DNA of 64,000 nucleotides from Amycolatopsis endophytica (GCF_013410405.1 NZ_JACCFK010000001.1:4216001-4280000), one strand, 5' to 3'; counted from the first letter of the stretch, positions 16,403-25,270 are shown. Translations and numbers: made by a program. Notes: generated by a model not told the origin, from the letters alone.

Positions 16403-17001
16403 TGCTGGCGTTGCGCGGGGTGCGCAAGAACTACGGCCCGACCGAAGCGCTGCGGCCGGTGGACCTGGACCTGACCGGCGGGGAGCTGGTCGTGCTGACC
16501 GGGCCGTCCGGATCGGGCAAGTCGACGTTGCTGATGATCGCGGGTGGATGGGAGACCCCGGACGGTGGTGAGGTCGTGCCGGGCGCGCCGCTGCCGGATC
16601 TGCCTGTGGCGCGGATGTCCTGGGCGGACGTGGGGTTCGTGCCGCAGTCGATCAGCCTGTTCGAGGAACTGACGCTCGCCGACAACCTGGCGCTGGCCCG
16701 TGGTGGTCCGGGCGGCGACGAGCTGCTGGCGGCACTCGACCTGACCCGGCTCGCGTCGCGGCGGCCCGGTGAGGTGTCGCGGGGTGAGCAGCAGCGGGCG
16801 GCGGTGGCGCGGGCGCTGGTGGCCTCCCCGTCACTCGTGATCGCCGACGAGCCGACCTCGCACCAGGACCACCAGCGGGCGTTGAAGGTGCTGGCCGCGC
16901 TGCGTGCGGCGGCCGACCGGGGCGCGGCTGTGCTGATCGCCAGCCACGACCCGGTCGCCGTGGGGTATGCGGATCGCGAGGTCCGCCTGGGCGCGGGCTG
17001 A
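16402..17001 (+). CDS. ABC transporter ATP-binding protein (second, with altered signature)
   Basis: A 199-residue ATPase with Walker A GPSGSGKST, Walker B LVIADEPTSHQD and H-loop ASHDPVA. Its signature is VSRGEQQRAAVARAL, so the usual LSGGQ/E glycine pair is altered, and the D-loop is SHQD rather than SALD/QLD. Together with the preceding canonical ATPase this suggests an asymmetric heterodimer with one weakened composite site, although many FtsX-type systems use a homodimer. The ATG overlaps the previous stop. The gene abuts the convergent LLM oxidoreductase gene with no gap. Confidence 0.85.
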   Translation: MLALRGVRKNYGPTEALRPVDLDLTGGELVVLTGPSGSGKSTLLMIAGGWETPDGGEVVPGAPLPDLPVARMSWADVGFVPQSISLFEELTLADNLALARGGPGGDELLAALDLTRLASRRPGEVSRGEQQRAAVARALVASPSLVIADEPTSHQDHQRALKVLAALRAAADRGAAVLIASHDPVAVGYADREVRLGAG

Positions 17002-17829
17002 TCAGGCCAGCACCGCGGGGGCCAGCGCCTCCAGGTGCTCCAGCGATGCCGCGAAGTCGGCGCCGGCCGGAGGCAAGAGGGCGACGTGGTCGGCGCCCGC
17101 GGCCAGGTGGTCGCGCACCCTGGCCGCCACCGCCGCCGGGTCACCGTGGGCGACGAGCGCGTCCACCAGCCGGTCGCTTCCTTCCGCATACCCCAGCTCG
17201 GCCATCGCACGCGCGAAGGCCGGCTGGTTCATCGCGCCCGCCACCTGTTCGGCGGCCGCGGCGCGGTCCGGCACCACGGACAGCCCGGCGACCAGCAGCT
17301 TGCCCGGTCCGAGCGTCCGCCGGACCTGGGCCGTGCCCTCGGGCGGGAGCATCGCGGGGAAGGCCCCGTCGGCGATCTCGCCCGCCAGCGCCTGCATCTT
17401 CGGGCCGTTCGCGCCGAGGATCCGCGGGTACGGGCCCTCGCCCATCCGGTCCACGTAGCGGCGCACCGTCGCGAGCGGCCTGCCGAACTCCCGCCCGGCG
17501 GCGGCCGCCTGCTCCGGGTACCCGACACCCAGCCCGAGCACCAGCCGCCCCGGATGCGCACGCGCGAGGAAGTCCGCCGCCGCGTGGGCGGTCTCCGGTT
17601 CACGAGCCCAGATGTTCGCGATGCCGGTGCCGAACGCGATCCGGCTCGTCGCGCCGAGCAGCACGGCGAGCTGCACGAGCGCGTCCTTGCCGGGGACCTC
17701 GTTGGTCCAGGCCGCGTGGTAGCCCGCGCGTTCCAGGCGCGTCGCGGCGTCGCGCAGCACGTCCGGTTCCACACTGGTGAACGACACCGGCAGGAACGCC
17801 CCCACCGGGCCGAGTTCCGTCATGCCCAT
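17002..17829 (-). CDS. LLM-class F420-dependent oxidoreductase
   Basis: A 275-residue luciferase-like TIM-barrel protein with GAFLPVSF at the N terminus, RIAFGTGIANIWAREP, and HPGRLVLGLGVGYPEQ, features of the F420-binding subgroup (TIGR03620-like). These enzymes transfer hydride between coenzyme F420 and small organic substrates; the substrate is not predictable. It follows the epimerase gene by 9 bp on the same strand, so the two are probably co-transcribed under the divergent LysR regulator. ATG 17829 was used; a second ATG two codons on (17823) is equally possible. Confidence 0.82.
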   Translation of the reverse strand: MGMTELGPVGAFLPVSFTSVEPDVLRDAATRLERAGYHAAWTNEVPGKDALVQLAVLLGATSRIAFGTGIANIWAREPETAHAAADFLARAHPGRLVLGLGVGYPEQAAAAGREFGRPLATVRRYVDRMGEGPYPRILGANGPKMQALAGEIADGAFPAMLPPEGTAQVRRTLGPGKLLVAGLSVVPDRAAAAEQVAGAMNQPAFARAMAELGYAEGSDRLVDALVAHGDPAAVAARVRDHLAAGADHVALLPPAGADFAASLEHLEALAPAVLA

Positions 17830-17838
17830 CGAGACCCC

Positions 17839-18735
17839 TCAATCCTTGAAGTAGTGGCCCTGTTCGAGGTCCTCGATCAGCCCGTGCCGCGTGGGCTGCC
17901 AGTCCAGCTCCCGCCGGGTGCGCTCGTTCGACGCGGGGGTGTCCTGCATGAGCACGCCGCCGACGTACCCGAGCCGCTCCCTCGCCTCCTCCGGCGTGAC
18001 GGCCGTGACGGGCGTCCCCAGATGCCTCCCGACGACCTCGGCGATGTCGCGGACCCGCACACCCTCCTCGCCGACACCGTGCAGGCGCGCACCCGCGGGC
18101 GCCTTCTCCACGGCGAGGCGGAACAGCCGCGCCGCGTCGAGCCGGTGGACGGCGGCCCAGCGGTTCGACCCGTCGCCGCAGTAGACCGAAGTCCCGGTCC
18201 TGCGGGCGCCGTCGATCATCGACGCGACGAACCCGCGGTCGCCTTCGCCGTGCACCGACGGCGGAAGCCGCACCACGGAGGGACGGACACCGAGCGCGGC
18301 GTAGGACACCGCGACGCCCTCGTTCGCGAAGCGAAGCGACGAGAACGCCCCGGCCGGGGGCACGCTCTCCTCGGTCGCCACCTCGCCGGGGACGAGCCCG
18401 GACGTGCCGGAGGTGACGACCAGCGGCCGTCCGGAACCGGCGAGCGCGTCGCCGAGCGTCTCGATGGCACGCCGGTCGGTCTTCACCGCGGCGGGGAAGT
18501 CGGTGAAGTCGTGGACGAACGCGGTGTGGATGACGCCGTCCGCGGCTTCCGCACCGGTGCGCAGGCTGTCCAGATCGTCGAGACCGCCGCGGTGCACCTC
18601 CGCGCCGGTTTCCGCCAGCACCGACGCCGAGGCGTCGGAGCGGGCGAGGCCGAGCACCTGGTGGCCCGCCTCCAGCAGATCGCGGACCACGGCACTGCCG
18701 ATGAAGCCGGTCGCTCCAGTGACGAAGACACGCAT
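17839..18735 (-). CDS. NAD-dependent epimerase/dehydratase (extended SDR)
   Basis: A 298-residue extended or atypical SDR. The cofactor motif is VFVTGATGFIGSAVVRDLL at the N terminus; a Thr/Ser-rich TSGTSG and a late ARLFRLAVE region follow. Proteins of this group act on sugar nucleotides or as atypical NAD(P)-binding reductases. ATG 18735 has AAAGGGG six bases upstream and is preferred to the much longer open frame, which runs through the LysR gene on the other strand. The gene is divergent from the LysR regulator (120 bp between them) and followed by an LLM oxidoreductase. Confidence 0.82.
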   Translation of the reverse strand: MRVFVTGATGFIGSAVVRDLLEAGHQVLGLARSDASASVLAETGAEVHRGGLDDLDSLRTGAEAADGVIHTAFVHDFTDFPAAVKTDRRAIETLGDALAGSGRPLVVTSGTSGLVPGEVATEESVPPAGAFSSLRFANEGVAVSYAALGVRPSVVRLPPSVHGEGDRGFVASMIDGARRTGTSVYCGDGSNRWAAVHRLDAARLFRLAVEKAPAGARLHGVGEEGVRVRDIAEVVGRHLGTPVTAVTPEEARERLGYVGGVLMQDTPASNERTRRELDWQPTRHGLIEDLEQGHYFKD

Positions 18736-18814
18736 ATGAACCCCTTTCCCCTGTGTTCGATCCCGATTCCCAGCCTGCTCGGGCAGACGGCCGGGAGTCC
18801 AACGCCTGTTCCGA

Positions 18815-18829
18815 ATCACGTAATACGAT
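18815..18829. promoter_or_regulatory. Candidate LysR-type site in the divergent promoter
   Basis: ATCACGTAATACGAT is a near-palindrome (CGTA-A-TACG core, outer ATC/GAT) with the T-N11-A geometry of LysR boxes. It lies 30-44 bp upstream of the lysR start and 80 bp upstream of the epimerase start. Assignment is by position only. Confidence 0.45.
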
Positions 18830-18858
18830 CGGGGCATCACCACAGGTAGACTGGGGTG

Positions 18859-19755
18859 ATGCCCTCGTCCCCGGATCTTGATCTCCGCCTCGTGCGGTAC
18901 TTTACCGCCGTAGCCGAGCACCAGCACTTCGGTCACGCGGCCGCTGCACTGCACGTCACCCAGCCGTCGCTGAGCAGACAGATCCGCGCACTCGAACAGC
19001 AGCTGGGTGCGCGCCTGTTCGACCGCACCCCGCAGGGAACGCGGCTCACCCGGCCCGGTGAGGTCTTCCTCCCGCTCGCGAAGGCGCTGCTGCGCTCGGC
19101 GACGCAGGCGGCGATGCGCACCCGCGCGGCCGCCGAGCCCAGCCGCTTCACCGTCGGCCACAGCGCGCTGGTGGTCATCACGCCCGCGGTGCGGGCGATG
19201 CGGTACCAGCACCCGGACGCCGACGTGCACACCCAGCACGTGCCGTGGAACGGGGTGCGGGACGCGCTGGCGGAACACCGCGTGGACGTCGTGGTGGGCC
19301 GGTTGCCGTTCCCGACGGACGGGCTGCACGTGACCGTGCTCTACGACCAGCCGCGCGTGCTGCTGGTACCGCGCGACCACCGGCTGGCGGGCAAGGAATC
19401 GGTCGGGCTGGACGACATCGCCGACGAGCCGATGCCTCGCGTGCCCGGCGAGCCGGAGTGGGAGGCGTTCTGGCGCATCGACCCCCGCCCCGACGGGCGC
19501 CCGGCTCCCGGCGGACCGCTCATGGAAACCATCGAGGACAAGTTCGAACTGATCGCGGGCGGGAAGGCGGTGGCGATCGTCCCGGCGGACACCCGGATGG
19601 GGAGTCTGCGGGCCGATCTCACCACGGTGCCGCTGGAGGGCGTCGAGCCGTGCCAGGTCGTGCTGGCCACGCGCGCGGGCGACACGAACCGGCTGGTGGC
19701 GGCGTTCCGCCGGATCGCGAACGCGGTGCTGACCGGCGAACCGGCGACGGTGTGA
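18859..19755 (+). CDS. LysR family transcriptional regulator
   Basis: A 298-residue LysR protein. The winged helix-turn-helix is in residues 5-65 (LRYFTAVAEHQHFGHAAAALHVTQPSLSRQIRALEQQLGARLF region, described here only by its ends), followed by the effector domain with the 3D fold typical of the family (VVVGRLPF, LLVPRDHRLAG). ATG 18859 is preferred; GTG 18856 is one codon upstream. It is divergent from the epimerase-LLM pair and very likely controls it and itself. The effector is unknown. Confidence 0.9.
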   Translation: MPSSPDLDLRLVRYFTAVAEHQHFGHAAAALHVTQPSLSRQIRALEQQLGARLFDRTPQGTRLTRPGEVFLPLAKALLRSATQAAMRTRAAAEPSRFTVGHSALVVITPAVRAMRYQHPDADVHTQHVPWNGVRDALAEHRVDVVVGRLPFPTDGLHVTVLYDQPRVLLVPRDHRLAGKESVGLDDIADEPMPRVPGEPEWEAFWRIDPRPDGRPAPGGPLMETIEDKFELIAGGKAVAIVPADTRMGSLRADLTTVPLEGVEPCQVVLATRAGDTNRLVAAFRRIANAVLTGEPATV

Positions 19756-19759
19756 GGCG

Positions 19760-20761
19760 TCAGGCGGGGCGCCAGCCCAGCTCGGGCCCCAGTTTGGTGG
19801 CCATGTCGGTCAGGATCTGCACGTAGTCGGCGTGCTCGAAGGTGAACGGGAGCGCGAAGGCGACCTCGTCGATCTCCGCGAAGGCGGCGTCGGCGTGCAG
19901 CCGCCCGGCGATCTCCGCGGACGTGCCGACCAGGTCGCGGGCGAACACGAGCCGCGCCGGGCCCTGGGGAGCGGTGGTGCGGGGTGTGCGGGCCGCGGCG
20001 AACGAGGTGTACTTGGCGCGCTGCTCGGGGGTCGCGGAATCCGTCGGGATCACCACCAGGCCCTGTGACACGCGGGCGCGATCCCCGTCGGGGTGGGCGG
20101 CGCGGAACGCGCGCACGTGCGAGAGCTGGATGTCCGCGAAGTCCTCCGACTCCTCGGCCTTGACCACGCTGCTGGTCAGGAAGTTCATGCCGTTCTCGCC
20201 GGCCCACCGCGCCGAGCGGAGGCTGCCACCGCCGTACCAGAGGCGGCGGCCCAGGCCGGGGGAGTGGGGCTGCACGCGGTCGGAGTACACCTCGAAACCC
20301 TCGGTGCCGCGGAAGGTGGTGACCGGTTCACCGCGGACGGCATCCAGGAACCGCCGCACCCGCTGGTGACTGAAGTCCTCGACGTCGGCGCTGTCCGGGT
20401 AGAGGGCGTCCTTGACGTGCTCCCAGTGCGTCGGCGGTCCCACGGACAGGCCGGGGTTCAGCCGTCCGCCGGAGAGGATGTCGACCGTGGCGAGGTCTTC
20501 GGCCAGGCGCAGCGGGTTCTCCCAGCCGAGCGGGATGACGGCGGTGCCCAGCTCGATGCGCCGGGTGCGCTGTGAGGCGGCGGCGAGCACCGCCACCGGC
20601 GAGGAGATCCCGTGCTGCAGGTGGCGATGGCGCACCCACGCGCTGTCGAACCCCAGCTGTTCACCCAGCTCGATGACGTCGAGGGTGGCCTCGTGGCCGG
20701 CCCGCGGCTCGCTCTCGTCGAACAACCCGATGGTGAGAAAACCCAGCTTCCGCAGCGACAC
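19760..20761 (-). CDS. LLM-class flavin-dependent oxidoreductase
   Basis: About 333 residues of the luciferase-like superfamily: LGFLTIGLFDE at the N terminus, SAWVRHRHLQHG, RIELGTAVIPLGWENPLRLAEDLATVD and the loop GGRLNPGLSVG. The spacing resembles FMN-dependent alkanal monooxygenase-like enzymes. GTG 20761 (with AGGATC about 8 bp upstream) gives a normal N terminus; GTG 20803 adds 14 residues of low complexity and is possible. It is 45 bp downstream of the STAS gene on the same strand and convergent with lysR. Confidence 0.8.
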   Translation of the reverse strand: MSLRKLGFLTIGLFDESEPRAGHEATLDVIELGEQLGFDSAWVRHRHLQHGISSPVAVLAAASQRTRRIELGTAVIPLGWENPLRLAEDLATVDILSGGRLNPGLSVGPPTHWEHVKDALYPDSADVEDFSHQRVRRFLDAVRGEPVTTFRGTEGFEVYSDRVQPHSPGLGRRLWYGGGSLRSARWAGENGMNFLTSSVVKAEESEDFADIQLSHVRAFRAAHPDGDRARVSQGLVVIPTDSATPEQRAKYTSFAAARTPRTTAPQGPARLVFARDLVGTSAEIAGRLHADAAFAEIDEVAFALPFTFEHADYVQILTDMATKLGPELGWRPA

Positions 20762-20806
20762 ACCGTCGATCCTGCCAGGTGATCGGGGCGCCGTGGGGGC
20801 CACTCG

Positions 20807-21187
20807 TCAACTTGCGAGCGCTTCCTCCAGCGAGGTGTGCACGGTGAGCATGTCCAGCAGATCGGTGACGGACAGCAGCCTGCGCACGACGGTGCCCGCC
20901 ACCACGCGCAGCTGGGCTGGCGCCGTTTCGCGGTGTGTGCTGGCCAGCAGGCCGAGCCCGCTGGAGTTGATGAACCGCAGTTGCGACAGGTCCAGCACGA
21001 GGCGCCGCGGCTGGTCGACGAGCGCGAGCCGGATGAGGCGGCTGAGTTTGGGCGAAGTCGACTGGTCCAGTTCGCCGGTCGCGGTGAGGACCACATCGCG
21101 ACCGTGGTGCTCGGCCGACACCGTCATCGTGCGGACGGGTGCGGCGTCGGCCGGAAGTCCCGGCCGGGAACGGTCGCGTGGTGCCAT
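20807..21187 (-). CDS. STAS-domain anti-sigma factor antagonist
   Basis: A 126-residue SpoIIAA/RsbV-like protein. A single STAS domain contains GELDQSTSPKLSRLI and the phosphorylation loop LRFINSSGLGLLAS, in which the Ser after Asn is the expected target of an anti-sigma kinase. When unphosphorylated such proteins sequester the kinase and release a sigma factor. No sigma factor or RsbW-like kinase is adjacent; the nearest HATPase-like protein is at 50.8-51.3 kb. ATG 21187 was chosen, as the upstream extension to 21370 has no domain character. Confidence 0.85.
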   Translation of the reverse strand: MAPRDRSRPGLPADAAPVRTMTVSAEHHGRDVVLTATGELDQSTSPKLSRLIRLALVDQPRRLVLDLSQLRFINSSGLGLLASTHRETAPAQLRVVAGTVVRRLLSVTDLLDMLTVHTSLEEALAS

Positions 21188-21441
21188 CCGCCCATCATGC
21201 ACACGCGCACGGGATCCAGCAGCACAACGGTTTTCCGCGCGGGTGAGCCGTGTTTGCCGCCTGATCACCGGGGTACGAGCGTGGCGGATTCCTGCCCGGA
21301 CAACGACATTCGCGGCGCTCCGACGTCCGCTTCCCGTCCGGGCGCCCTGACCACCGTGGTGCTGGTGCACGAGGCAGGTGTGTACCGTGGATCCATCCGA
21401 TCCGGGCCGCTGTGGCCCGTTGGTCCACGAGGTGAGTGTGC

Positions 21442-23256
21442 ATGGGTCTGCCCGTCGAGGTCGTGGCCGGCCTGCTGGACGCGGCCGCCGCAGAGCAGGA
21501 CACCGACCTCACACACCTCCTTGCCGACCTCGAACCGGCCGACGCCGCGCGCGTCACGGCAGGGGTGCGGCGGTTGCGGGCCACCTCCGACCGGCTTCGC
21601 CGCCGGGGTCAGGAGCTCGCGGCTCTGTTCTCCTCGGCACGGGAGCTCGCGCAGCTCCGGGACGTGGACGAGCTGCTGGCCCGGCTGGTCGAACGGGCCC
21701 ATGACCTCGTCGGGACCGACGTGACCTACCTGTCGGAGTTCGACGTGGGCAGTCGCGAGCTGCGGGTCCGCACGACGCTCGGCACGGTCGCCCCGACGTT
21801 TCCCGGCTTGCGGGTGCCTGCCGGGATGGGCCTGGCGAGCCAGGTCGTCGAGAGCCGCCGTCCGTGCTGGACGGCGCGGTACTCCGCCATGACGCAGGCG
21901 CCGCACGACCAGGGAATCGACGAGACCGTCGCCGCGGAGGGGCTCATCTCGCTGCTCGGCGTGCCCCTGCTCGCCGGGGACGAGGTCATCGGCGTGCTGT
22001 TCGCCGCGAACCGGGTCGAACACGCGTTCTCGCCGGAGGAAATCTCGCTGCTGTCGGCCTTCGCCGACCACGCGGCCGTCGTGCTGCAGACCGCCCGCCT
22101 GCTGGCCCGCGCCAACGCCGCCGCCGACGAAACCCGCCGCGCCTACGGCGAGCTGGCCCGTCACGTCGAGGCGATGGAACGGGCCAGCGAGGTCCACGGC
22201 GACCTCACCGCGCTCGTCCTGCAGGGTGGCGACGCGGCGGATGTGGCGAGCGCGCTCGGTCGTGCGCTCCGCTGTCGCGTCACGTTGCTCGACACCGCAC
22301 GGCTCGACGGTGCCGTGCGGGAGGCCGTGGAGCAGAGCCGCCGCAGCGGGCGGTGCGTGGCCGCCGGTGCTGGGGCCTTCGCGGTCGCCGTACTGGCCGG
22401 GCCGGCCCTGCTCGGCGCGTTGCTGCTGGAACAGGGCACCGTCGAGTTCGGGCCGGTCGAGATCCGCACGGCCGAACGCGCCGCCCAGATCACCGCCCTG
22501 CTCAGCCTCAAACAGGACGCGATGATCGAGGCCGAGCAGCGCGTGCGCGGCGATCTGCTGGCCGACCTGCTTTCCACCGACCAGGACCGTCGCGACGGAG
22601 CCGGCGCCCGCGCCCGTGCCCGGGGCATCCGGTTGGACGAGCTGCACTCGGTCGTGGTGGCCGCGGTCCCGGCGGAGCTGCGCCGCGACGCCGTGCGCGC
22701 GCTGCGGCGTGCCGGTGGGCTGGTCGGCGAGCACGCGGACCGCGTCGTCATGCTGACCGGCGAGGAGGACCCGGCGGCCGCGGCCCGTGCCGTGCACGCG
22801 GACCTGAACCGGGCGCTCGCCGCCCCGGTCCTGACGGTGGGGGCCGCGCGGGAGGCGGATCTGCGCGATCAGGCCGAGGCCGCCGGGGCGTGCGCCCGCA
22901 TCCTGCCCGCGCTCGGCGTCACCGACGCCGCTGTCACGACCGACGAGTACCTGCCCTACACGGCCCTGTTCGGGCCGGGCGAGGCCCGTGTGGCGAGGTT
23001 CGTGCGCAGCGTCGTCGGTCCCGTCCTGGACTGGGACGCCGAGCACGCCGGCACCCTGCTGCCCACGCTCGCCGCCTACCTCGACCACCGGATGAGCCCG
23101 GTCAACACGGCCCGCGCCCTCCACCTGCACAAGAACACCGTGTTGCAGCGGCTGGACCGCATCGGCGAACTGCTGGGGGAGGGCTGGCAGAACCCGGACC
23201 GGCTGTTCCGCGTCACTGTCGCCGTCCGCCTCGCCCGCCTGGCCGACAGCCCATAA
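21442..23256 (+). CDS. GAF-domain PucR/CdaR-type transcriptional regulator
   Basis: About 604 residues. A GAF sensor occupies roughly 60-220 (LVGTDVTYLSEFD, TVAAEGLISLLGVPLLAGDEVIGVLFAANR), followed by a central GGDEF-like remnant region and the C-terminal PucR helix-turn-helix (LPTLAAYLDHRMSPVNTARALHLHKNTVLQRLDRIGELLG region, last 60 residues). Such regulators activate catabolic genes in response to small ligands. The ATG at 21442 has GAGG nine bases upstream; GTG 21436 would leave almost no spacing. The HMG-CoA lyase gene starts 66 bp downstream on the same strand and may be a target. Confidence 0.85.
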   Translation: MGLPVEVVAGLLDAAAAEQDTDLTHLLADLEPADAARVTAGVRRLRATSDRLRRRGQELAALFSSARELAQLRDVDELLARLVERAHDLVGTDVTYLSEFDVGSRELRVRTTLGTVAPTFPGLRVPAGMGLASQVVESRRPCWTARYSAMTQAPHDQGIDETVAAEGLISLLGVPLLAGDEVIGVLFAANRVEHAFSPEEISLLSAFADHAAVVLQTARLLARANAAADETRRAYGELARHVEAMERASEVHGDLTALVLQGGDAADVASALGRALRCRVTLLDTARLDGAVREAVEQSRRSGRCVAAGAGAFAVAVLAGPALLGALLLEQGTVEFGPVEIRTAERAAQITALLSLKQDAMIEAEQRVRGDLLADLLSTDQDRRDGAGARARARGIRLDELHSVVVAAVPAELRRDAVRALRRAGGLVGEHADRVVMLTGEEDPAAAARAVHADLNRALAAPVLTVGAAREADLRDQAEAAGACARILPALGVTDAAVTTDEYLPYTALFGPGEARVARFVRSVVGPVLDWDAEHAGTLLPTLAAYLDHRMSPVNTARALHLHKNTVLQRLDRIGELLGEGWQNPDRLFRVTVAVRLARLADSP

Positions 23257-23322
23257 CGCGGCGTCCAGCCGTGGATGGTCGGTCCATTCACCGTGGCCGC
23301 CGGCGCGGATAACGTGCCGCGC

Positions 23323-24246
23323 ATGACCGTCGACACCCTGCCCGGCCTGCCATCGGCCGTGACGATCTGCGAGGTCGGGCCGCGCGACGGGCTGCAGAAC
23401 GAGTCCGCGGTCGTGCCCGCCGCGGTCAAGGCCGAGTTCGTGGAACGGCTCGCCGACGCCGGGCACACCGTGATCGAGACGACGAGCATGGTGCATCCGA
23501 AGTGGGTGCCGCAGCTCGCCGACGCCGAGGAGGTGCTGCGGCTGGTCGAGCGGCGTCCCGGCGTGCGTTATCCGGTGCTGGTCCCCAACGCTCGCGGACT
23601 GGCGCGGGCGCTGGACCTCGGGGCCACCGACATCGCGGTGTTCGCGGCCGCCACCGAGAGTTTCGCCAAGGCCAACCTCAACCGCACGGTGAGCGAGTCC
23701 CTGGAGATGTTCGCGCCGGTGGTCGCCCGCGCGCGGGAGGCGGGGCTGGGTGTGCGGGGCTACCTGTCGATGTGCTGGGGCGACCCGTGGGCGGGCACGG
23801 TCCCGTTGCCGCAGGTCACCGCGGTCGCGACCCGGCTGTTCGCGCTGGGCTGCACCGAACTGAGCCTGGGCGACACGATCGGCGTCGCCACGCCGGGCCG
23901 GGTCGTCGCGCTGCTCGACGCGCTCGTCGCGGCCGGGATCCCGCTCGCGCGGATCGCGGTGCACTTCCACGACACCTACGGCCAGGGCCTCGCCAACACC
24001 CTCGCCGCGCTGCACCACGGAGTGACCACAGTGGACGCTTCCGCCGGTGGCCTCGGCGGCTGCCCCTACGCGAAGAGCGCCACCGGCAACCTCGCCACCG
24101 AAGACCTGCTGTGGCAGTTGAACGGGCTCGGCATCCACACCGGTGTCGACCTGGCCAAGCTCGCCGAGACCAGCGTGTGGCTGGCCGGGCACCTGGGCCG
24201 TCCCAGCCCGTCGCGGGCGCTGCGCGCGCTGTCCGGCGCGGGTTGA
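23323..24246 (+). CDS. Hydroxymethylglutaryl-CoA lyase
   Basis: A 307-residue HMG-CoA lyase (DRE-TIM metallolyase). It has CEVGPRDGLQNE near the N terminus with the catalytic Arg-Asp, ELSLGDTIGVATPG, HFHDTYGQGLAN supplying the metal-binding His pair, and the active-site loop GGLGGCPYAKSATGN. It splits HMG-CoA to acetoacetate and acetyl-CoA at the end of leucine catabolism. ATG 23323 was used because the 16 codons before it lack homology and a ribosome-binding site. The rest of a leucine/isovalerate operon is not adjacent, so a wider role is possible. Confidence 0.9.
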   Translation: MTVDTLPGLPSAVTICEVGPRDGLQNESAVVPAAVKAEFVERLADAGHTVIETTSMVHPKWVPQLADAEEVLRLVERRPGVRYPVLVPNARGLARALDLGATDIAVFAAATESFAKANLNRTVSESLEMFAPVVARAREAGLGVRGYLSMCWGDPWAGTVPLPQVTAVATRLFALGCTELSLGDTIGVATPGRVVALLDALVAAGIPLARIAVHFHDTYGQGLANTLAALHHGVTTVDASAGGLGGCPYAKSATGNLATEDLLWQLNGLGIHTGVDLAKLAETSVWLAGHLGRPSPSRALRALSGAG

Positions 24247-24273
24247 CCTGGAGCGCGCTCCAGCACCTAACTT
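24244..24273 (+). promoter_or_regulatory. MerR-type promoter with palindromic operator
   Basis: A perfect 16-bp palindrome CTGGAGCGCGCTCCAG (24248-24263) lies between a -35-like TTGACC (24244-24249) and a -10-like TAACTT (24268-24273), 18 bp apart. An operator embedded in an overlong spacer is the hallmark of MerR-family activation, and GACCTGGAG...CTCCAG is a common core. The ATG of the SDR follows at 24281, leaving almost no leader. No merR gene is adjacent. Confidence 0.65.
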
Positions 24274-24280
24274 CGCTGAC

Positions 24281-25270
24281 ATGACCACGGCACAGCACAG
24301 GATCGGTTCCGGTTTCGGCGCGACCACCACCGCGGCCGATGTTCTCGAAGGCCGCGACCTGTCCGGCACACTCGCGGTCGTCACCGGCGGCTACTCGGGG
24401 CTCGGCCTCGAAACCACCCGCGCGCTGGCGGGCGCGGGCGCTCGGGTCGTGGTCCCGGCTCGACGACCGGAGGTGGCGAAGGCCGCGCTCGGCGGCCTCG
24501 CCGAGGTGGACGAGCTGGACCTCGGTGACCTGGACAGCGTGCGCGGGTTCGCCGAGCGGTTCCGGGAATCGGGGCGGCGCATCGATTTCCTGATCGGCAG
24601 CGCGGCGATCATGGCGTGCCCGGAGGCGCGGGTCGGGCCCGGCTGGGAAGCCCAGTTCGCGACGAACCACCTCGGCCACTTCGCGCTGGTGAACCGGCTG
24701 TGGCCGTCGATCGCGCCCGGCGCACGGGTGGTCTCGGTTTCCTCGCGGGGCCACCACTTCTCCGGAATCCGCTGGGACGACCTCTGGTTCGAGCAGGGCT
24801 ACGACAAGTGGCAGGCTTATGGACAGGCCAAAACCGCGAACGCGTTGTTCGCGCTACGGTTGGACGAGCTCGGCGGACCGTTCGGTGTGCGATCGTTCTC
24901 GGTGCACCCCGGCAGCATCCTGACCCCGCTGCAGCGGCACCTCTCACTCGAGGAAAAGATCGCGAACGGCTGGGTCGACGAACGCGGCGAGCCGATCGCC
25001 GACTGGTTCAAGAGCCCGCAACAGGGCGCGGCGACGCAGGTCTGGGCGGCGACTTCCCCGGCACTCGATGGGATGGGCGGGGTGTACTGCGAGGACTGCG
25101 ACATCGCCGAGCCCGCGTCCGGCGAGCCGCTCCCCTCCGGGCCAGGGCGTCCCGCGATGTACACGGGAGTCCGTGACTGGGCGGTGGACCGGGCGCAGGC
25201 CGCGAGGTTGTGGGAGCTGTCGGCGGGTTTGACCGGGGTGGATGCTTTTTCTCCGGCTCCGCTTCGGTAG
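24281..25270 (+). CDS. Short-chain dehydrogenase (retinol dehydrogenase/protochlorophyllide reductase-like)
   Basis: A 329-residue SDR with VVTGGYSGLGLETTRALAGAGARVVVPAR, the segment IGSAAIM in place of NNAG, and the catalytic YGQAKTANALFALRLDE. Long SDRs of this type resemble the retinol/WW-domain oxidoreductase group and reduce diverse carbonyls. The start ATG 24281 sits directly after a MerR-type promoter. The TAG stop belongs to the edge of the repeat element described at 25265, and a terminator (CCCGC-TAC-GCGGG-TTTTT) follows immediately. Confidence 0.85.
   Translation: MTTAQHRIGSGFGATTTAADVLEGRDLSGTLAVVTGGYSGLGLETTRALAGAGARVVVPARRPEVAKAALGGLAEVDELDLGDLDSVRGFAERFRESGRRIDFLIGSAAIMACPEARVGPGWEAQFATNHLGHFALVNRLWPSIAPGARVVSVSSRGHHFSGIRWDDLWFEQGYDKWQAYGQAKTANALFALRLDELGGPFGVRSFSVHPGSILTPLQRHLSLEEKIANGWVDERGEPIADWFKSPQQGAATQVWAATSPALDGMGGVYCEDCDIAEPASGEPLPSGPGRPAMYTGVRDWAVDRAQAARLWELSAGLTGVDAFSPAPLR

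Noticed and set aside
21265..24384. A 1039-codon minus-strand frame over the PucR, HMG-CoA lyase and SDR genes
   Set aside because: Antisense to three recognisable genes and without any conserved motif.
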